Assembly (NCBI GenBank): GCA_018907035.1
Contig: JACCIC010000290.1
Location: 364,001 to 428,000, forward strand
Source of the DNA: Sycobia sp. Sy_11
Lineage: Eukaryota; Arthropoda; Insecta; Hymenoptera; Epichrysomallidae
DNA: 64,000 nt
Reading direction: 5' to 3'
Shown: positions 34,895 through 47,099 of the stretch, piece by piece
Layout of the letters: every line of letters starts with the position of its first letter
How positions within the stretch are numbered: the first letter of the stretch is position 1
The notes under the pieces: model-generated
Database searches by the model: none
The model's input: only the letters and a program-made list of their open reading frames with translations
What the model was told of the DNA's origin: nothing
Made by a program: the position numbers and the translations under genes

Positions 34895-35090
34895 ACAGTC
34901 GTCTCCCCCCTCTATCGCACCATCGCACGAGCTCGAAAAACATCTGGAATATCGCACGAAACGGCCAGTACCTCGCTTTGGCCGCCAGAGGCCCTCGTTT
35001 TCAGACGAAAATTTTTACTGCAGTCCGGCCCATAAGCGTCGGCGATCTCCCCTTATTATCTCTGGCAGTATCACCGCCTTGCGGCCAATT
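34895..35090 (+). repeat. Dispersed repeat copy (plus orientation)
   Basis: Matches the reverse complement of 24375-24560. GC content is above the surroundings. The short ORFs over it (34808-35099) are not recognised and the matching copy does not preserve a frame, so I do not call a protein. Confidence 0.6.
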
Positions 35091-35131
35091 CTGACGTGAA
35101 GATCTACCATATTATTTGTAAACCTCCATAG

Positions 35132-35179
35132 TCTCTCTCTCTCTCCCTCTCTCTCTTTCTCTCTCTTTATTTTTCTCTT

Positions 35180-35222
<43 letters not shown>
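35132..35222 (+). repeat. (CT)n microsatellite upstream of DPM1
   Basis: CT dinucleotides with TTT interruptions, ending 66 bases before the DPM1 start codon. It may lie in the promoter or 5' untranslated region. Pyrimidine/GA repeats are common near insect promoters, but no functional evidence is visible. Confidence 0.85.
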
Positions 35223-35278
35223 AGTTCAGTTTTTATGCGCTTTCTTGAAAATTTCTTCCGATTTGAACATTGTATTAA

Positions 35279-36390
<1,112 letters not shown>

Positions 36391-36426
36391 TACCAGTATA
36401 TGATACCAAATAATAACAGAATTCAT

Positions 36427-36432
36427 AATAAA
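36427..36432 (+). terminator. Poly-A signal of DPM1
   Basis: AATAAA 37 bases after the DPM1 stop codon, followed by A-rich and (TA)n sequence (36466-36500). Best candidate for 3' end formation. Confidence 0.55.
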
Positions 36433-36457
36433 AAAAAAATAAATTCATTGATATGTA

Positions 36458-36502
<45 letters not shown>

Positions 36503-39140
36503 AAATACTATTAAAAGAGTATTTTACTAATTTCAACAATTTATTTAAACATCTTATTTGATCATTGAAAATACGTTTTTTGTAAATCTTTTTGTGTCCA
36601 ATTATTTTCGTTCTATTTAAAAGTATGAGAATATAGTAATTAAGAAAATTAATATATTTACAGCATCTTTTAAAGATTTATTGTTATCTTATTTTATAAT
36701 TTATTTTATCAGCATTATAAAGTATATGATTTTTGTAAATGTTTTGAAATAAACTAACAAAAGTACAATCCATTTTAAAAGTTACTTTATTTGCTGAAAA
36801 GTTTTGGAGAAATCACTACATACTACCATAAATGTATATAGTTAATTTTTTTTTTATAGAATTCTTTATTCAAGCAAATTATTGTACAGATTTTAAATGG
36901 GTAAAAGTATAACAAAAACCATAATACATAAAATATTACAAATTAAGTAGGTATATAACCAAATAGAAAAGCAGTACTTATTTCTACTGTTGTAAACTAA
37001 ACTAACAAATGTTTTCATCAGTCTGACACTTAATGTATAAAATAATATATTTATAATTAAATAATGAGAGTTAAACTGTTCTTCTTTATAGTTACCCTTG
37101 AGAATCTAATTACCCCCCCCCCCCCCCACTACAATTACTGAGTCGATTTATATGCTGTCGTCCAATGTTTCGAACTGTTGATTTTTACTACTAAAACAAA
37201 ATTCTAATAACAAAATTATATGCACCCCATCGTCCTTTTCTTCTTTGTATTATAGACAAGATAAAAATATGTATATTAAAATTAATCATCTACATTTTCT
37301 GGAAAATATTTGAATCATCTCATTCCTAATAATTATCATTAACAACCATTCGAAATATATAACCCGTCTTTTCTGAAACACCCTATACACTTTTATTCAA
37401 ATATTACTTTTATTAATATTCAAACTGAAAATAGTACTTATTTCAATTGTTGTACATTAAACAAACAAATATTTTCATTAGTCTTACATTCGTATAAAAT
37501 AATATATTTATAATTTAATAATTAAATAATAACAGTTAATTTTAACCAAACTTTCTGAAGTGGACCACCAAAAATCGAGTAACTGAATTTTATATATTTT
37601 TTTGCAGATTATCTAAGGTTTATATATTAAAATGAATGTCCTCATTTTCATTTTCGAAAAAGTTATAAATACGAGTTTTTAAGCACTTTTTTTTCATTTC
37701 AAATTGCAATTATACCGACAGATTATAACAAAGATGTTAGATTATTTTAGCCTTCTATAAATAATAAAGCAAAAAATACTTGAATCTAAATATTGGACCG
37801 AATCGTAAAAGGATGCAAACATATGAGTCTACTGGGTCTTATTACGATCTGCGTCTTTGCTGCTATGCGCGGGAAATGATTTGTGAGTTTATTGTTTAGA
37901 TGTCTAAAGTTTTTTTATAGGTTTTAAGCTTCTCACAAAGACTTGCAGAGTTTTCAATTTCGAGTACTGTAGTTAGTCTTGTGTTGTCCTTTCGTTTGAA
38001 CAAACGTCTTTTCTTGTTTGAAACAAAATTAATATTAAAAGATTATTTCGTGTATCATTATTTTAATATTCCACCTACTATATTTAATAAAAATTCAATA
38101 AAAGACTTATAAAATTTGGATTGTGAGTACAAAAATAGTACAGGAATAAAATGGGGTACTTATGATATGAAAAATCTTAATTTATTAAAAAAAAAATATT
38201 TTTCAATAAACAAATTAAAAATTATTTAAGGTCTCGTAAAGCTAGGAAATTTTTTTCGGGCTAATTTTATTCTTTAAAGGCTAAGCGAATGATATCTGCA
38301 AAAAAATTTTTATGCACTTCAAACGAAAAGAACACGTTAATTTTTAAACGTTGGTGTGCAAACGCTGCACGTAGGCGCGTCGCGTCGTCGCGCCTTTATA
38401 AACAAATAAAAATCATAAACTTTATGTAAGTAGATTTTTGTTTTTGTACGGACATGTAGTCGTTCCGCAATAATTCACTTATCATCATGACACCAACACT
38501 TAAATCTTGTAATCCTTTTAATAAAGAAAGTCCCAGTTGGCTTAGAAAAAATTTAACTCTTATTTTACAAAATTGGGACATCAAATTTCGTGATTTGTAT
38601 GATTTATATGTATGTATTTCGTGTAGGTGCTCTTCCAGTAGATGTTAAAGGTACACATAATGTTTACATTTTCAAATTCACGACAATATTTGGCTCAAAT
38701 TAAGAGGGCTGAAAGAAGAATTCGATGGTAAAAAATTGATTTCAAAACTACCTATAAAGATTATTTAAAGAAAATGATTTGTAATGATCCCTCAGCAGAA
38801 TGTTATTTGGAAGATCTGACAACTGCTCTGGATCGATAATAATTTAAAAAAATTTAAAGACATCATTGCAACATTCCAAAATTAAAACAATTTTTTCCAA
38901 TCAATGGATCATAAAAGACAGGCATTTATAGGTAAACTTGTTTACCTCTTTTTTAAAGGTTTTCAATTTTGAATTTTAATTTTTTAGATGTCAGTTACTT
39001 ACTCAAACTGAAAGTAAATTAGTCTAGCCGTAACCTCTACTAAAGTAAGTTGCGTAATAGCATTTATATCTCAAGCTATTGGTCTCATTTCTTCAACCTC
39101 TCCCGTAGGTTAAGATATTAAGGTAAAGTCCTTAAAGTAA
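36433..39140. other. AT-rich intergenic DNA with a direct repeat
   Basis: No supported gene. 36973-37080 and 37433-37545 share a direct repeat containing TATAAAATAATATATTTATAAT. A poly-C run lies at about 37113-37127. Around 38640-38840 short translations (TYKDYLKKMICNDPSAECYL) hint at a decayed gag-like ORF, too weak to annotate. Confidence 0.5.
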
Positions 39141-39149
39141 ACCGCGCGT

Positions 39150-39416
39150 TTGTTCGGATGTGATTACACCGCTTATCGGAGTCAGCGGCGGCGAAATATA
39201 TCTATCTCGACAGATCGATATAGAAATCCGGACATTGGTAAACTCTACGTTCACAAAGAAGAATCACTAATATCTCCCGACATTGATGACATCGATGTTC
39301 ACAAAAAAGAATCACCAATATCTCCCGACATTGGTGACCTTGACGTTCAGAAAGAAGAATCACCAATATCTCCCGACATTGGTGAGCCGACTTTTTTAAG
39401 AATTCGCGCAACGTAA
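39150..39416 (+). CDS. Short ORF with 16-residue tandem repeats
   Basis: 88 codons containing three tandem units of 16 residues encoded by 48-base repeats (39252-39299, 39300-39347, 39348-39395), with a partial unit before. The consensus has KEESPISPDIGD and each unit is Asp/Ser/Glu/Pro rich. The repeats are in frame and differ by substitutions only. No domain recognised. It lies upstream of a Gypsy protease/RT remnant in the same direction and could be part of its Gag or a linker, or a separate repetitive protein. Confidence 0.35.
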   Translation: MFGCDYTAYRSQRRRNISISTDRYRNPDIGKLYVHKEESLISPDIDDIDVHKKESPISPDIGDLDVQKEESPISPDIGEPTFLRIRAT

Positions 39417-39649
39417 ATTCTTTTGATGGGAGAAATATTCGTGAAAATAAGCAAGAAATTATTCTTCATGGATCAATCCCGTGACCGCGTGTGAAAAAAA
39501 TCACGTAAAACGGAACTACACATGCCGCGCAAACGATCAGATCTAAACAAATATCCGCCGAACAAAATCTTCCGGAAAATTAAACCAACCGCAAACAGAT
39601 CTTACATCCTTTCCCGCGAACGGATTCACTATTGAAACATATGGTTCCA

Positions 39650-40441
39650 AAAAGTTAGAGGTTGATATAGGGTTCAAAGAGAAACTTTTGTGGAATTTTA
39701 TTGTGCAGACGTGTCACACCTGATTCTAGGCAGCGATTTTCTGGAGAATTTCCATATCGTGCCAGATCTCAAGCTGAAAAAGCTGACGTGGAAAGATACG
39801 GATGAGACCATTAAATGCAATGCGCGCGTGCTGCATAATCGCTCCTTACACGCGATAAACCTCTCTTGCCCCTACGCCACCGTTCTCGATAAATTCCTAC
39901 GCCTGTTAAGCATCGAGCAAGAAAGAGAGTTAATTGATCGTGATGTATACCACCACATCAAAACCACGGGCCCTCCACTCAGCCAACGCCCGCAGCAGCT
40001 GAGTTCGGAGAAATTAGAGGCTGCCAAAGCCCAGTTCGAGGAGTTGATGGCAAAAGGCGTGTACGGCCATCCGAGAGCCCATGGGCATCCCCAATCCATA
40101 TGGTCAAAAAGAAAGACGGCGAATGGCAGATATGTGGCGTTACACTTCCTCATTTACAGGATTTTCCCACACTTTTAAGCGGGAAAATTATATTTTCCAA
40201 ACTATATCTCCATACGGCTTTCTGCCAAATCCCTGTATCTGAGGAGGATAGAGAAAAGACCGCTGTGATAACCCCCTTCGGCTTATTCGAATTCAATGTA
40301 ATGTTCTTCGGTTTTAAAAACGTGGCTCAGACGTTTCAAAGATACATTGATAGTGCGCTAAGGGATCTACGTTGTGCATTCGTGTTCGTGGACAATATCC
40401 TGATAGCTTCACTGACTAAACGTAACATGAAAAAGACCTAG
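39650..40441 (+). pseudogene. Gypsy protease end and reverse transcriptase remnant (element 3)
   Basis: ORF 39690-40178 starts in the protease end (HLILGSDFLENFHI), continues through the linker (HHIKTTGPPLSQRP) and enters RT (EKLEAAKAQFEELMAKGV). The frame then shifts near 40095, and 40100-40441 carries KKKDGEWQICG, then AFCQIPVSEEDREKTAVITP, FEFNVMFFGFKNVAQTFQRY and the active-site region FVFVDNILIA. The second catalytic Asp is Asn, so RT would be dead even with the frame intact. Several conserved residues between motifs are deleted. Confidence 0.75.
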
Positions 40442-41075
40442 AAACCATTCTGGCGCGCCTAGACAAGTATCGGCTGCGCCTTAACATGGAGAAATGTAAT
40501 CTAGGCCTGACGGAGCTTGGATTACTAGGGCACACAATGAATGCGTCCGGGTTCAAGCCAACCTCCGAGAAGGTTGACGCTATACGAGATTTTCCCACAC
40601 CGAGAAACGCCACTGAGTTACGCCGTTTCCTCAGAATGGTACACTTCTCGTGGGTTAATATCGCACGTCGCGGAAACTCAGGAACTGCTCCTAAAATATT
40701 TATAAGGCACCACGATACGCAACCTATCAACTGGGATCCGGCCGGGAACGCCGCATTAGTAAAATGTAAAAACGACCTCGCAAATATCTCGGAAATCACT
40801 TTCCCGTCGGGCAATGCAAATATCCGACTTGTTACGGACGCGTCCGACATCGCCATGCGGGCTGGGTTCAAACAGATAGCCGGTAACCTCTGGCAGCCAT
40901 TTGCATTTTTCAGCAAGAAATTCAACCCCGCACAAAGTAAGTACAGCATTTACGATCGCGAACTTACCGCCATTTACTATGCTATTAAGAAATTCTTTTA
41001 CTACCTTAAAGGCTGAAGCTTCGAGGTAGTAACAGACCACAACGCCCTCGTTTACGCGCTCCCGCAGTAATAAGA
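40442..41075 (+). pseudogene. Gypsy RT thumb and RNase H remnant (element 3)
   Basis: ORF 40486-41016 starts inside the RT thumb (CNLGLTELGLLGHTMNASGF, KVDAIRDFPTPRNATELRRFL) and runs into RNase H (LVTDASDIAMRAGF, YDRELTAIYYAIKKF). A TGA at 41014-41016 interrupts before the last motif VVTDHNALVYAL, which follows in the same frame. A stretch near LRRFLRMV is shortened relative to typical elements. Confidence 0.75.
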
Positions 41076-41295
41076 CAAAGCTCCAGTGATTCGCTGCAAA
41101 AATGGAACGAGGTGGACCTCGAGATCCAACTTGTACGTGCACACGTAGACGCGTTTCGTTTACCAATGTTATTTGACGCCTGGACGTTAGCAGAAAAACA
41201 GGAGGACGATAGTGAACTCCGTATACTAGCAGATATTAGCAGAAAGATCGTATTCCCTTATACTTAAACAGGTTCTGTTTAATAATTTCGACAAT

Positions 41296-41890
41296 ATGCC
41301 GTTCTATTGCGATATAAAGTGGAACATCGTTAGAACCTATATTCCGGGTGAAATGAAAGAGGAGTTCATAGTTCTCTTTCCTAATAATTCTCACCCGAGT
41401 GGCAAAGTAACCGACCGATTACTGCGCCAGCAATACGTTAGGTCGGGCATGTTCCGCGATATCGTGAATTTTTGCAGAAATTGCATTTCGTGTCAGGCGT
41501 CGAAGATCACAAGGCACACTCGCCCGACTCCCGCACATTTCTTCGCGCCGGACAGTCAATTTGAGCACGTGCACGTAGATGTATTCGCCCCGTTGCCGAA
41601 CTACGAAGGCTACACGCACCTGCTCACCATGATGGACAGATATACAAGGTGGCCAGAGGTAGTACCTTTCCGAGACAGAACCGCCCGAAGCGTCTAGTTC
41701 GCGTTTTTCAACTCGTGGTTCGCGAGATTCGGTGCGTCGATTCAAATTACGACCGACCAAGGAACCGAGTTCGAAGCTCAACTCTTCAAAGAGTTATTGG
41801 ATTTTACTGGTGAACGTATCATCATACGCACATTCGCGTACCATCCCGCCGCGAACACATAAGTAAAAAAAGCGTTCGTGAATTCCTGGA
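41296..41890 (+). pseudogene. Gypsy integrase remnant (element 3)
   Basis: ORF 41296-41697 has HPSGKVTDRLLRQQYV with the zinc-binding CRNCISCQASK, first catalytic Asp in HVHVDVFAPLP, then a stop at 41695-41697. The frame continues with the second Asp in TTDQGTEFEAQLF. At the site of the catalytic Glu the translation reads a stop followed by VKKAF, so the third residue is lost. Integrase inactive. Confidence 0.72.
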
Positions 41891-42059
41891 GGCCATAACC
41901 TCGAAAACCCAGAGGTTGTTGAGATCAACAACTCAAGAAATGATACGACAGCCTTGCTGCTATGCACGAGTTTTAGCAGCTCAGCTGTAATACAGTGCCG
42001 TACATGTGCAAACGAGCTGCGTTTCACGTATTAACGGGGCAAACCCCGTTTTATTCGGG

Positions 42060-42486
42060 TTGTCCCTGCTGCTTTCAAAGACGGGCTTATAATAGACCCA
42101 CCGGTGCTGATAACACCGATTGATCCGCGCGTACCAATCGCCGTAAACTGTTACGATATCTTAAAACGCTTAACACGCGCGATTTTTTCAGCCTGTTCGA
42201 GGCCGTGGGAAGTCTAAATTGCTTCCGAGGCTTATCGAGAGCTTTCAAATCGGGTATGCCCGGCTACAGCTCCGCCCACGCCATTCCAAAAATGATGGCC
42301 GACGCCGAGAGCTTTCGATTTACGGAGATCAAGTTCGATACCGATCAACGAGAAAGTAAACACATTGGTTATATCGCGAATTCTCCACGCCCAGATAGGC
42401 ATAGGGCGCAAGTAGCCTATTCATCTGAAGGCGATCGATTTATCATAGGTCGATCTGGCTCCAGCCATTCTAGACCTGCTATCTGA
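42060..42486 (+). pseudogene. Unrecognised pol 3' tail of element 3
   Basis: Broken translation downstream of integrase. The fragment PPVLITPIDPRVPIAV-like reading near 42100 and ORF 42205-42486 (93 codons, MGSLNCFRGLSRAF) have no domain I recognise. Position suggests the integrase C-terminus or 3' coding tail. Confidence 0.3.
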
Positions 42487-42499
42487 AAATTTTACAGCA

Positions 42500-43125
42500 C
42501 CCTTATCAATGGTTGGTAGGCCTCGCGATATCTTAAACAAACACCTAAGAATACCGGAACTTACGACGCTGGAGATCACGGGAAACAATTATTTTCTAAA
42601 CATGAAAATAAAATTATTAAAATTAAAAAATAAAAAAATTAAAAATTAAAATAAAATTAAATAATAAAATTATTTTCTAAACAACTATTTTCTAAACATG
42701 AAGTTTGCAGAAAATCTGTAAACGCTCCGCCTGATTAATTGCAAAAGGCTATCAGCGTAGAAAGTGTACACTGCCCTGAACACCAACCAAAAGTTGAAGG
42801 CTCTGGTAATCAGGGATTGTACATAAAGTTCATAATTTGAAAACAGAAAGTTCATTGCTCTGTATACAAACAGTTTTAAATTTATCCGAAGAAGCTCATA
42901 TAATTTATTTCTCTCTTTTTTAAAAATATTTAAATGGGTCTTTTTCATAAGAAAGTAATCTTAATACTGTGCTTAACATATAACGTACGTTAACATATGT
43001 AAACGAAAAATTTCAACGCGGTTACTAGTATAAAAAATCTAATATTATCCTTTTAAACATATTATCAAGTATTCAAAATCTTAATACATGGAATTAGTAG
43101 TATATTAATTTCATTATCGAATTTT
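42500..43125. other. AT-rich DNA, nothing recognised
   Basis: Includes AAATTA-type low-complexity sequence at 42602-42680. No gene. Confidence 0.5.
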
Positions 43126-43127
43126 CG

Positions 43128-43128
<1 letters not shown>

Positions 43129-43175
<47 letters not shown>
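43129..43175 (+). repeat. (TA)n microsatellite
   Basis: Pure TA tract directly before a TGTAACGCGGG string at 43177. Confidence 0.9.
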
Positions 43176-43176
<1 letters not shown>

Positions 43177-43178
<2 letters not shown>

Positions 43179-44047
43179 AACGCGGGAAATGCGTTATAAC
43201 GCCTTCAGCGAACAAAATATTTTCCATATTAATATTATGAGTCAGTAAATCCGAATGATAAATAAGAGATACTTTGGTCTCATTTACTCGATCATATATA
43301 CCGCGAGTCACGAGCCATACCGAGCAGAGATGGGTGGGGAGAAATACTCTTCTCCGCTACGCCGTTTCGTGAGGGCCGCGGCTGGTGACGGGTGTAGAGA
43401 ATTATACTTCTCTCTCTTGCCTTTCGGAGCCCGAGTGAGTAACAGTTCATTCTTGAGAAGATTTCGGTGCTAGGTAGTCAAGAAGTAGGGCCGCAAGAAG
43501 ACATCGAAGGCTAACGAACGGTGAGGGTGACCTCAATACCCGTGCACGAGGACAAGTTCAGATCCTGTGCGAGAGACAATCCTGCGAGGGCGAGGAATCG
43601 AGAATTAAGCCGGGGACAATCATCCCGAAACGCCTGCCACGGCGTACGAGCCACCATCGAAGAGTGAGGGGCGAGTGGAGAGCGCGGGGTAAGTTCTCCT
43701 CTTCAGTTCTGTCCTCGAGTGAAGTTTTCGCGAGATCTACAGGTAGCCGCCTTGTGATCACTAGTATAATTTAGTATATCGTTAAGTAAATACTGCGCTA
43801 GCTGGGTTTGAAGTGTTTGCGACGTAATCTTTTCTATCATCTACACCGCGTGGAATTCGCCGCCCTTCCTAACGCGGAGCGGGTGTTCGTTCAGCGCTGC
43901 GTGATCGAGGTGCACATATAAGGCGAGCTAACTACAGCTCGCGCTGAGAGCCGTGTCTCAGCTAGCGCCCAACGGTTATTTCACCGATCTTATTGTAATA
44001 TTGTTGAGAAAATTAAATAAATCTTTAATTAGTAGTCTTATGTAACA
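43177..44047 (+). repeat. Candidate LTR next to (TA)n
   Basis: Starts TGTAACGCGGGAAATGC, moderately GC-rich, has an AATAAA at about 44020, and may end ...TCTTATGTAACA at 44047 (short inverted TGTAAC/GTAACA-type ends). The bases after the end do not duplicate the (TA)n flank and no clear primer binding site follows, so the boundaries are uncertain. It could be a solo LTR or the displaced 3' LTR of element 3. Confidence 0.4.
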
Positions 44048-44162
44048 GACGCATCAGTATCGTAGCATACATCACCTTCCCTTTTTTCATTAAGATAAGC
44101 CCCGCAAAAATCAGGTAAAGTGTTATATAGTAATATAATCGGCGCCGGTGGACGGATGACAA

Positions 44163-44255
44163 CCGCAAGGCTGCCGTTATAATATTAACTTAATTAAGTT
44201 ATAATATTAACTTAATATGCCGTTATAATATTAACTTAATATTACTTAATTAAGC
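44163..44255 (+). repeat. Short tandem repeat with TTATAATATTAACTTAAT units
   Basis: Three close copies of a unit of about 20 bases. Non-coding. Confidence 0.8.
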
Positions 44256-44721
44256 AAATGTTTCAGAATAATGTTTGCTGAAGTTCCTTGAAATGACATT
44301 AAAAATTATTTCTAAAAATTTAATAATTTTTAACTTACATTATTAAAATAATTTCATCAACATATCGAATAGCTTATACACAGAGAAGAACTTGTAATTA
44401 TAGGCAAGAATTTTTAATTTGTGTTATTAAAATCCTGTTTTTTTAAAATAATTAATTGTTGCATGAAAAAATTTTACAGTTTTTAAGTAAATTTTACAAA
44501 ATTTTAAGTAAATAAGGCTGCATTGATTAATAACTTCGAATTTTGGGACTAAATACGTTTTAAATAGCTAAAAATATAAATAAATATGATTTATAGTATA
44601 TTTTGTTATGTTAGTTAACGTCGCTTTATTTATGCTTCCAAATACCGATGCTAGTCAACGACGGAGATCTACAATGTTTTTGTCAATAAAGCACATTAAA
44701 GAATTACAGTGGTTCTGGTGT

Positions 44722-44805
44722 GGATCGGCCGAGACTGGGATTTGAACTCAGTCAAATAGCCATTCTAGCACACCTTCTCCCCCTGAAAAGTGTGCTATGC
44801 ATCCT
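44722..44805 (-). repeat. tRNA-like fragment (B-box containing)
   Basis: Minus strand reads GAGTTCAAATCCCAGTCTC, a good B-box/T-arm, preceded by a sequence that pairs poorly as anticodon and D arms and includes a CACACTTTTC/GGTGTGCTAG hairpin. It does not fold into a full tRNA by eye. Probably a tRNA-derived repeat. Confidence 0.4.
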
Positions 44806-44905
44806 CTCTCCAAGTATATTTTAATATATAGAGAACGAGGACTCTTTCCTCCCTGAAAACGGTGCCATTCCCGCTATATTATAATAGATAAAGAAAGAGG
44901 GAGAT

Positions 44906-45202
44906 GTGAACGATTCTTTTCATCGTTTTTATTCATTATATTTGAGCAAATTGTTGTTTCATTATAATAAACATTTGATGTGCTTGCAAAACGAGACGAA
45001 TACCGTTGATGGTTATGAATATCTATTGTTATTGCAAACACATGCCCCGATACTATATATTGAAACTGAGATATTTTTATTTGCCGGTCTCATAATTAGT
45101 ATCCTCTTCATTTCGGCAGAGGATATTCATTGTTGTGATTGGGAAAGGAAGCACCGCGCTTATGATTGGAAATTCAAGGAGAAAGGTATTGATTGGCTCT
45201 AA
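44906..45202 (+). CDS. Hypothetical ORF, 98 codons
   Basis: Not recognised. It has one hydrophobic stretch (IFLFAGLIISILFI, residues about 56-69) that could span a membrane, followed by a charged tail rich in Trp and Lys. No homology, splice or expression signal seen. It may be chance or a relic. Confidence 0.2.
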   Translation: MNDSFHRFYSLYLSKLLFHYNKHLMCLQNETNTVDGYEYLLLLQTHAPILYIETEIFLFAGLIISILFISAEDIHCCDWERKHRAYDWKFKEKGIDWL

Positions 45203-45475
45203 TCAGATAATACATATCTTCTTCTCATTCTAAGGCACTATTTAATTTTTTCTATAGAAGGCAACTCTCTTTCTACTTCTGTTTCCTCTTCTTCGTATTT
45301 TCATTTATTTTAAAAGCGGGACATTTTCTTTCAGGAACACAGTTTCTGTAATATTACAGTCAAATAAGTTCAGTTTTCTCGTTCTTTTTTTCTTCATCAG
45401 CTATATCAGTGTGTTGTATTGTATCAATGTTTTATTTTTTTATTAGTTTTATCCGTTAGTAAAGAAACAATATTA

Positions 45476-45755
45476 CCGCGGCAGTTGGTGGTAGTCTGAA
45501 CTCTAAAGAGATAGCTAAAATTGAATGGCGAGATATTCAATCAGCTTTTAAAAATAGAATAAGAACTGTTGTTGTTAATTTAAGTCATATGGCTATTCTA
45601 AGTTTCTTGGACGATGCACAGAAGATCCTTGAGGATAAAGTTCAAGTATGCCTACAAGAATTTAGTGCAATAGAAGCAAATTCTAGTTTTATGTCAGAGT
45701 TTCCCATGCAGAAAAATGGAGAGGAAATAACAGACATTAAATATTTCAAAACATT
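45476..45755 (+). pseudogene. Fragment resembling the N-terminus of Maverick-type DNA polymerase proteins
   Basis: Open translation from about 45476 (AAVGGSLNSKEIAKIEWRDI) through ATG 45589 to KYFKT near 45750, where the Penelope-like inverted repeat begins. The WRDIQSAFKNRIRTV and DDAQKILEDKVQ patterns remind me of the N-terminal part of large proteins with a type-B DNA polymerase that recur in insect genomes. This is family memory, not a search result. It would be a relic interrupted by the Penelope-like insertion. Confidence 0.35.
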
Positions 45756-46165
45756 TGAATTGTACTTTTGTCGACTGCCCATATACAAATTAATAAATAT
45801 TTTTTATTGGCCTTACAGCCCAATCAATTCCATCTAAAAATAAAATAAAAATAAAAATAAAAATTAAAAATAAAAATTAAATTAAAATTATAATGACAGT
45901 CAGACTGTCCTTGTTTACATTCACCCCCGTAGACTAATCTGAAAATAAAATATTAGCTGAAAAAATTCTTTGTTAGTAAAGTGCAGTCTGACTGTCCCCA
46001 ACACCCTTATCTAATTGAAGACTTCTCCAACGTTTCGAGCTCGCTACGACTCCTCATCAGGGACTAATCTAAACTTTATATTCTAATCTATATATACCCA
46101 TCCCCACCACCAAATTTAGTAAATTAAATATAAATTCGCCCTCTACACAAATTGTCCAAAACCAA

Positions 46166-46798
46166 TCAGTTTAATAAGGAATGATTAACACTGTCCAATC
46201 TACCAGACTTTAACATTAAATTCACATTATTTCGATTCCTGGAAATGTGAATACTTTCAAGACTCTCCCGTTTATACTTATTATTAATACCATGGACCAA
46301 AATATCCACATTCACAAACTCAAAAGAATGTAAAAACTTTAAACAATGCTCTTTTAATCCGGAAGTAATATGTGAGCTACGTAAACTTTTATGCTCATAA
46401 ATTCTCTTTTTCAAATATCTACCTGTTTGTCCAATATAGTATTTATCACAATCCATGCAATTAATGTTGTAAAGAACTCCTGATTTTAAGTATAAATCAT
46501 CCTTATCTTTGAAATTATTAAAGAATCTACTCAAATTATTGCTATTCTTAAAGAAAATTTGAATGTTATATTTCCGAAAATTTCTTTTAATTCTTTTAGA
46601 CAATCCTCTAACATATGGCAAGACAATAATTTTTCCTCTGTTAAGATCAACTCCTGCACTATGTCTATTTTCGGTATTATAAATGTCAAACAATCTCTCA
46701 GCAATTAATCTATTAATAAATTGAATTGGATAAACATTATTAATGAAAGTCTCTCTTACTATCTGTAAATTATTTTGTCTGAAATCTTTATGTGACAA
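46166..46798 (-). pseudogene. Penelope-like GIY-YIG endonuclease, left copy
   Basis: 210-codon open stretch at the C-terminal end of a Penelope-like polyprotein. The linker has RLIAERLFDIY and GKIIVLPYVRGLS. The endonuclease has VLYNINCMDCDKYYIGQTGR and LKKRIYEHK, with the Cys pair before YIGQT that is typical of this family, then HSFEFVNVDILVHG and RESLESIHIS with the late Glu. The upstream RT is absent; further linker sequence continues to about 47040 out of frame. The endonuclease nicks DNA to prime reverse transcription in intact elements. Confidence 0.8.
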
Positions 46799-47099
46799 TT
46801 TAATTGCTCTGTCAATGACACCTTTTAATGCTCCAATTTTGTTTTTTTAAATCATGTATAAAATTACTATTTAAAAAATTATCAAATTTATTTTCTCTTT
46901 TAAAATTACTAATGACATTAACTAAAGATGCCCTACATTCCTTTTTCACTTCATTATTTAAACCAAAAAGATTACTTTCAACTTCCGCGATGATTTCTTT
47001 GGTCGGGAGATTATTTTTACAATATAATATTCCATGTCTAAAGGTGTCATTGACAGAGCAATTAAATTGTCCTTTAAGGTTTTAGACAAAATAATTTAC

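Larger units (their letters stand above)
39590..42490 (+). mobile_element. Decayed Ty3/Gypsy retrotransposon, CsRn1-like (element 3)
   Basis: Plus-strand order: protease end, RT, RNase H, integrase. All parts are broken by stops and frameshifts. The RNase H (AFFSKKFNPAQSKYSIYDREL) and integrase (VHVDVFAPLPNYEGYTHLLTMMDRYTRWPE) sequences are of the kind seen in CsRn1/K02A2.6-like Gypsy elements. LTRs were not identified with confidence; 43177-44047 is a candidate but separated by 700 bases. Confidence 0.75.

Noticed and set aside
39225..39395. CRISPR-like array
   Set aside because: The 48-base units are contiguous without spacers and sit in an open frame of a eukaryotic sequence.
44165..44260. 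Origin-like or regulatory iterons
   Set aside because: Simple short AT-rich tandem repeat with nothing else to support a function.
44722..44805. Functional tRNA gene
   Set aside because: Good B box but no cloverleaf fold or A box in the right place.
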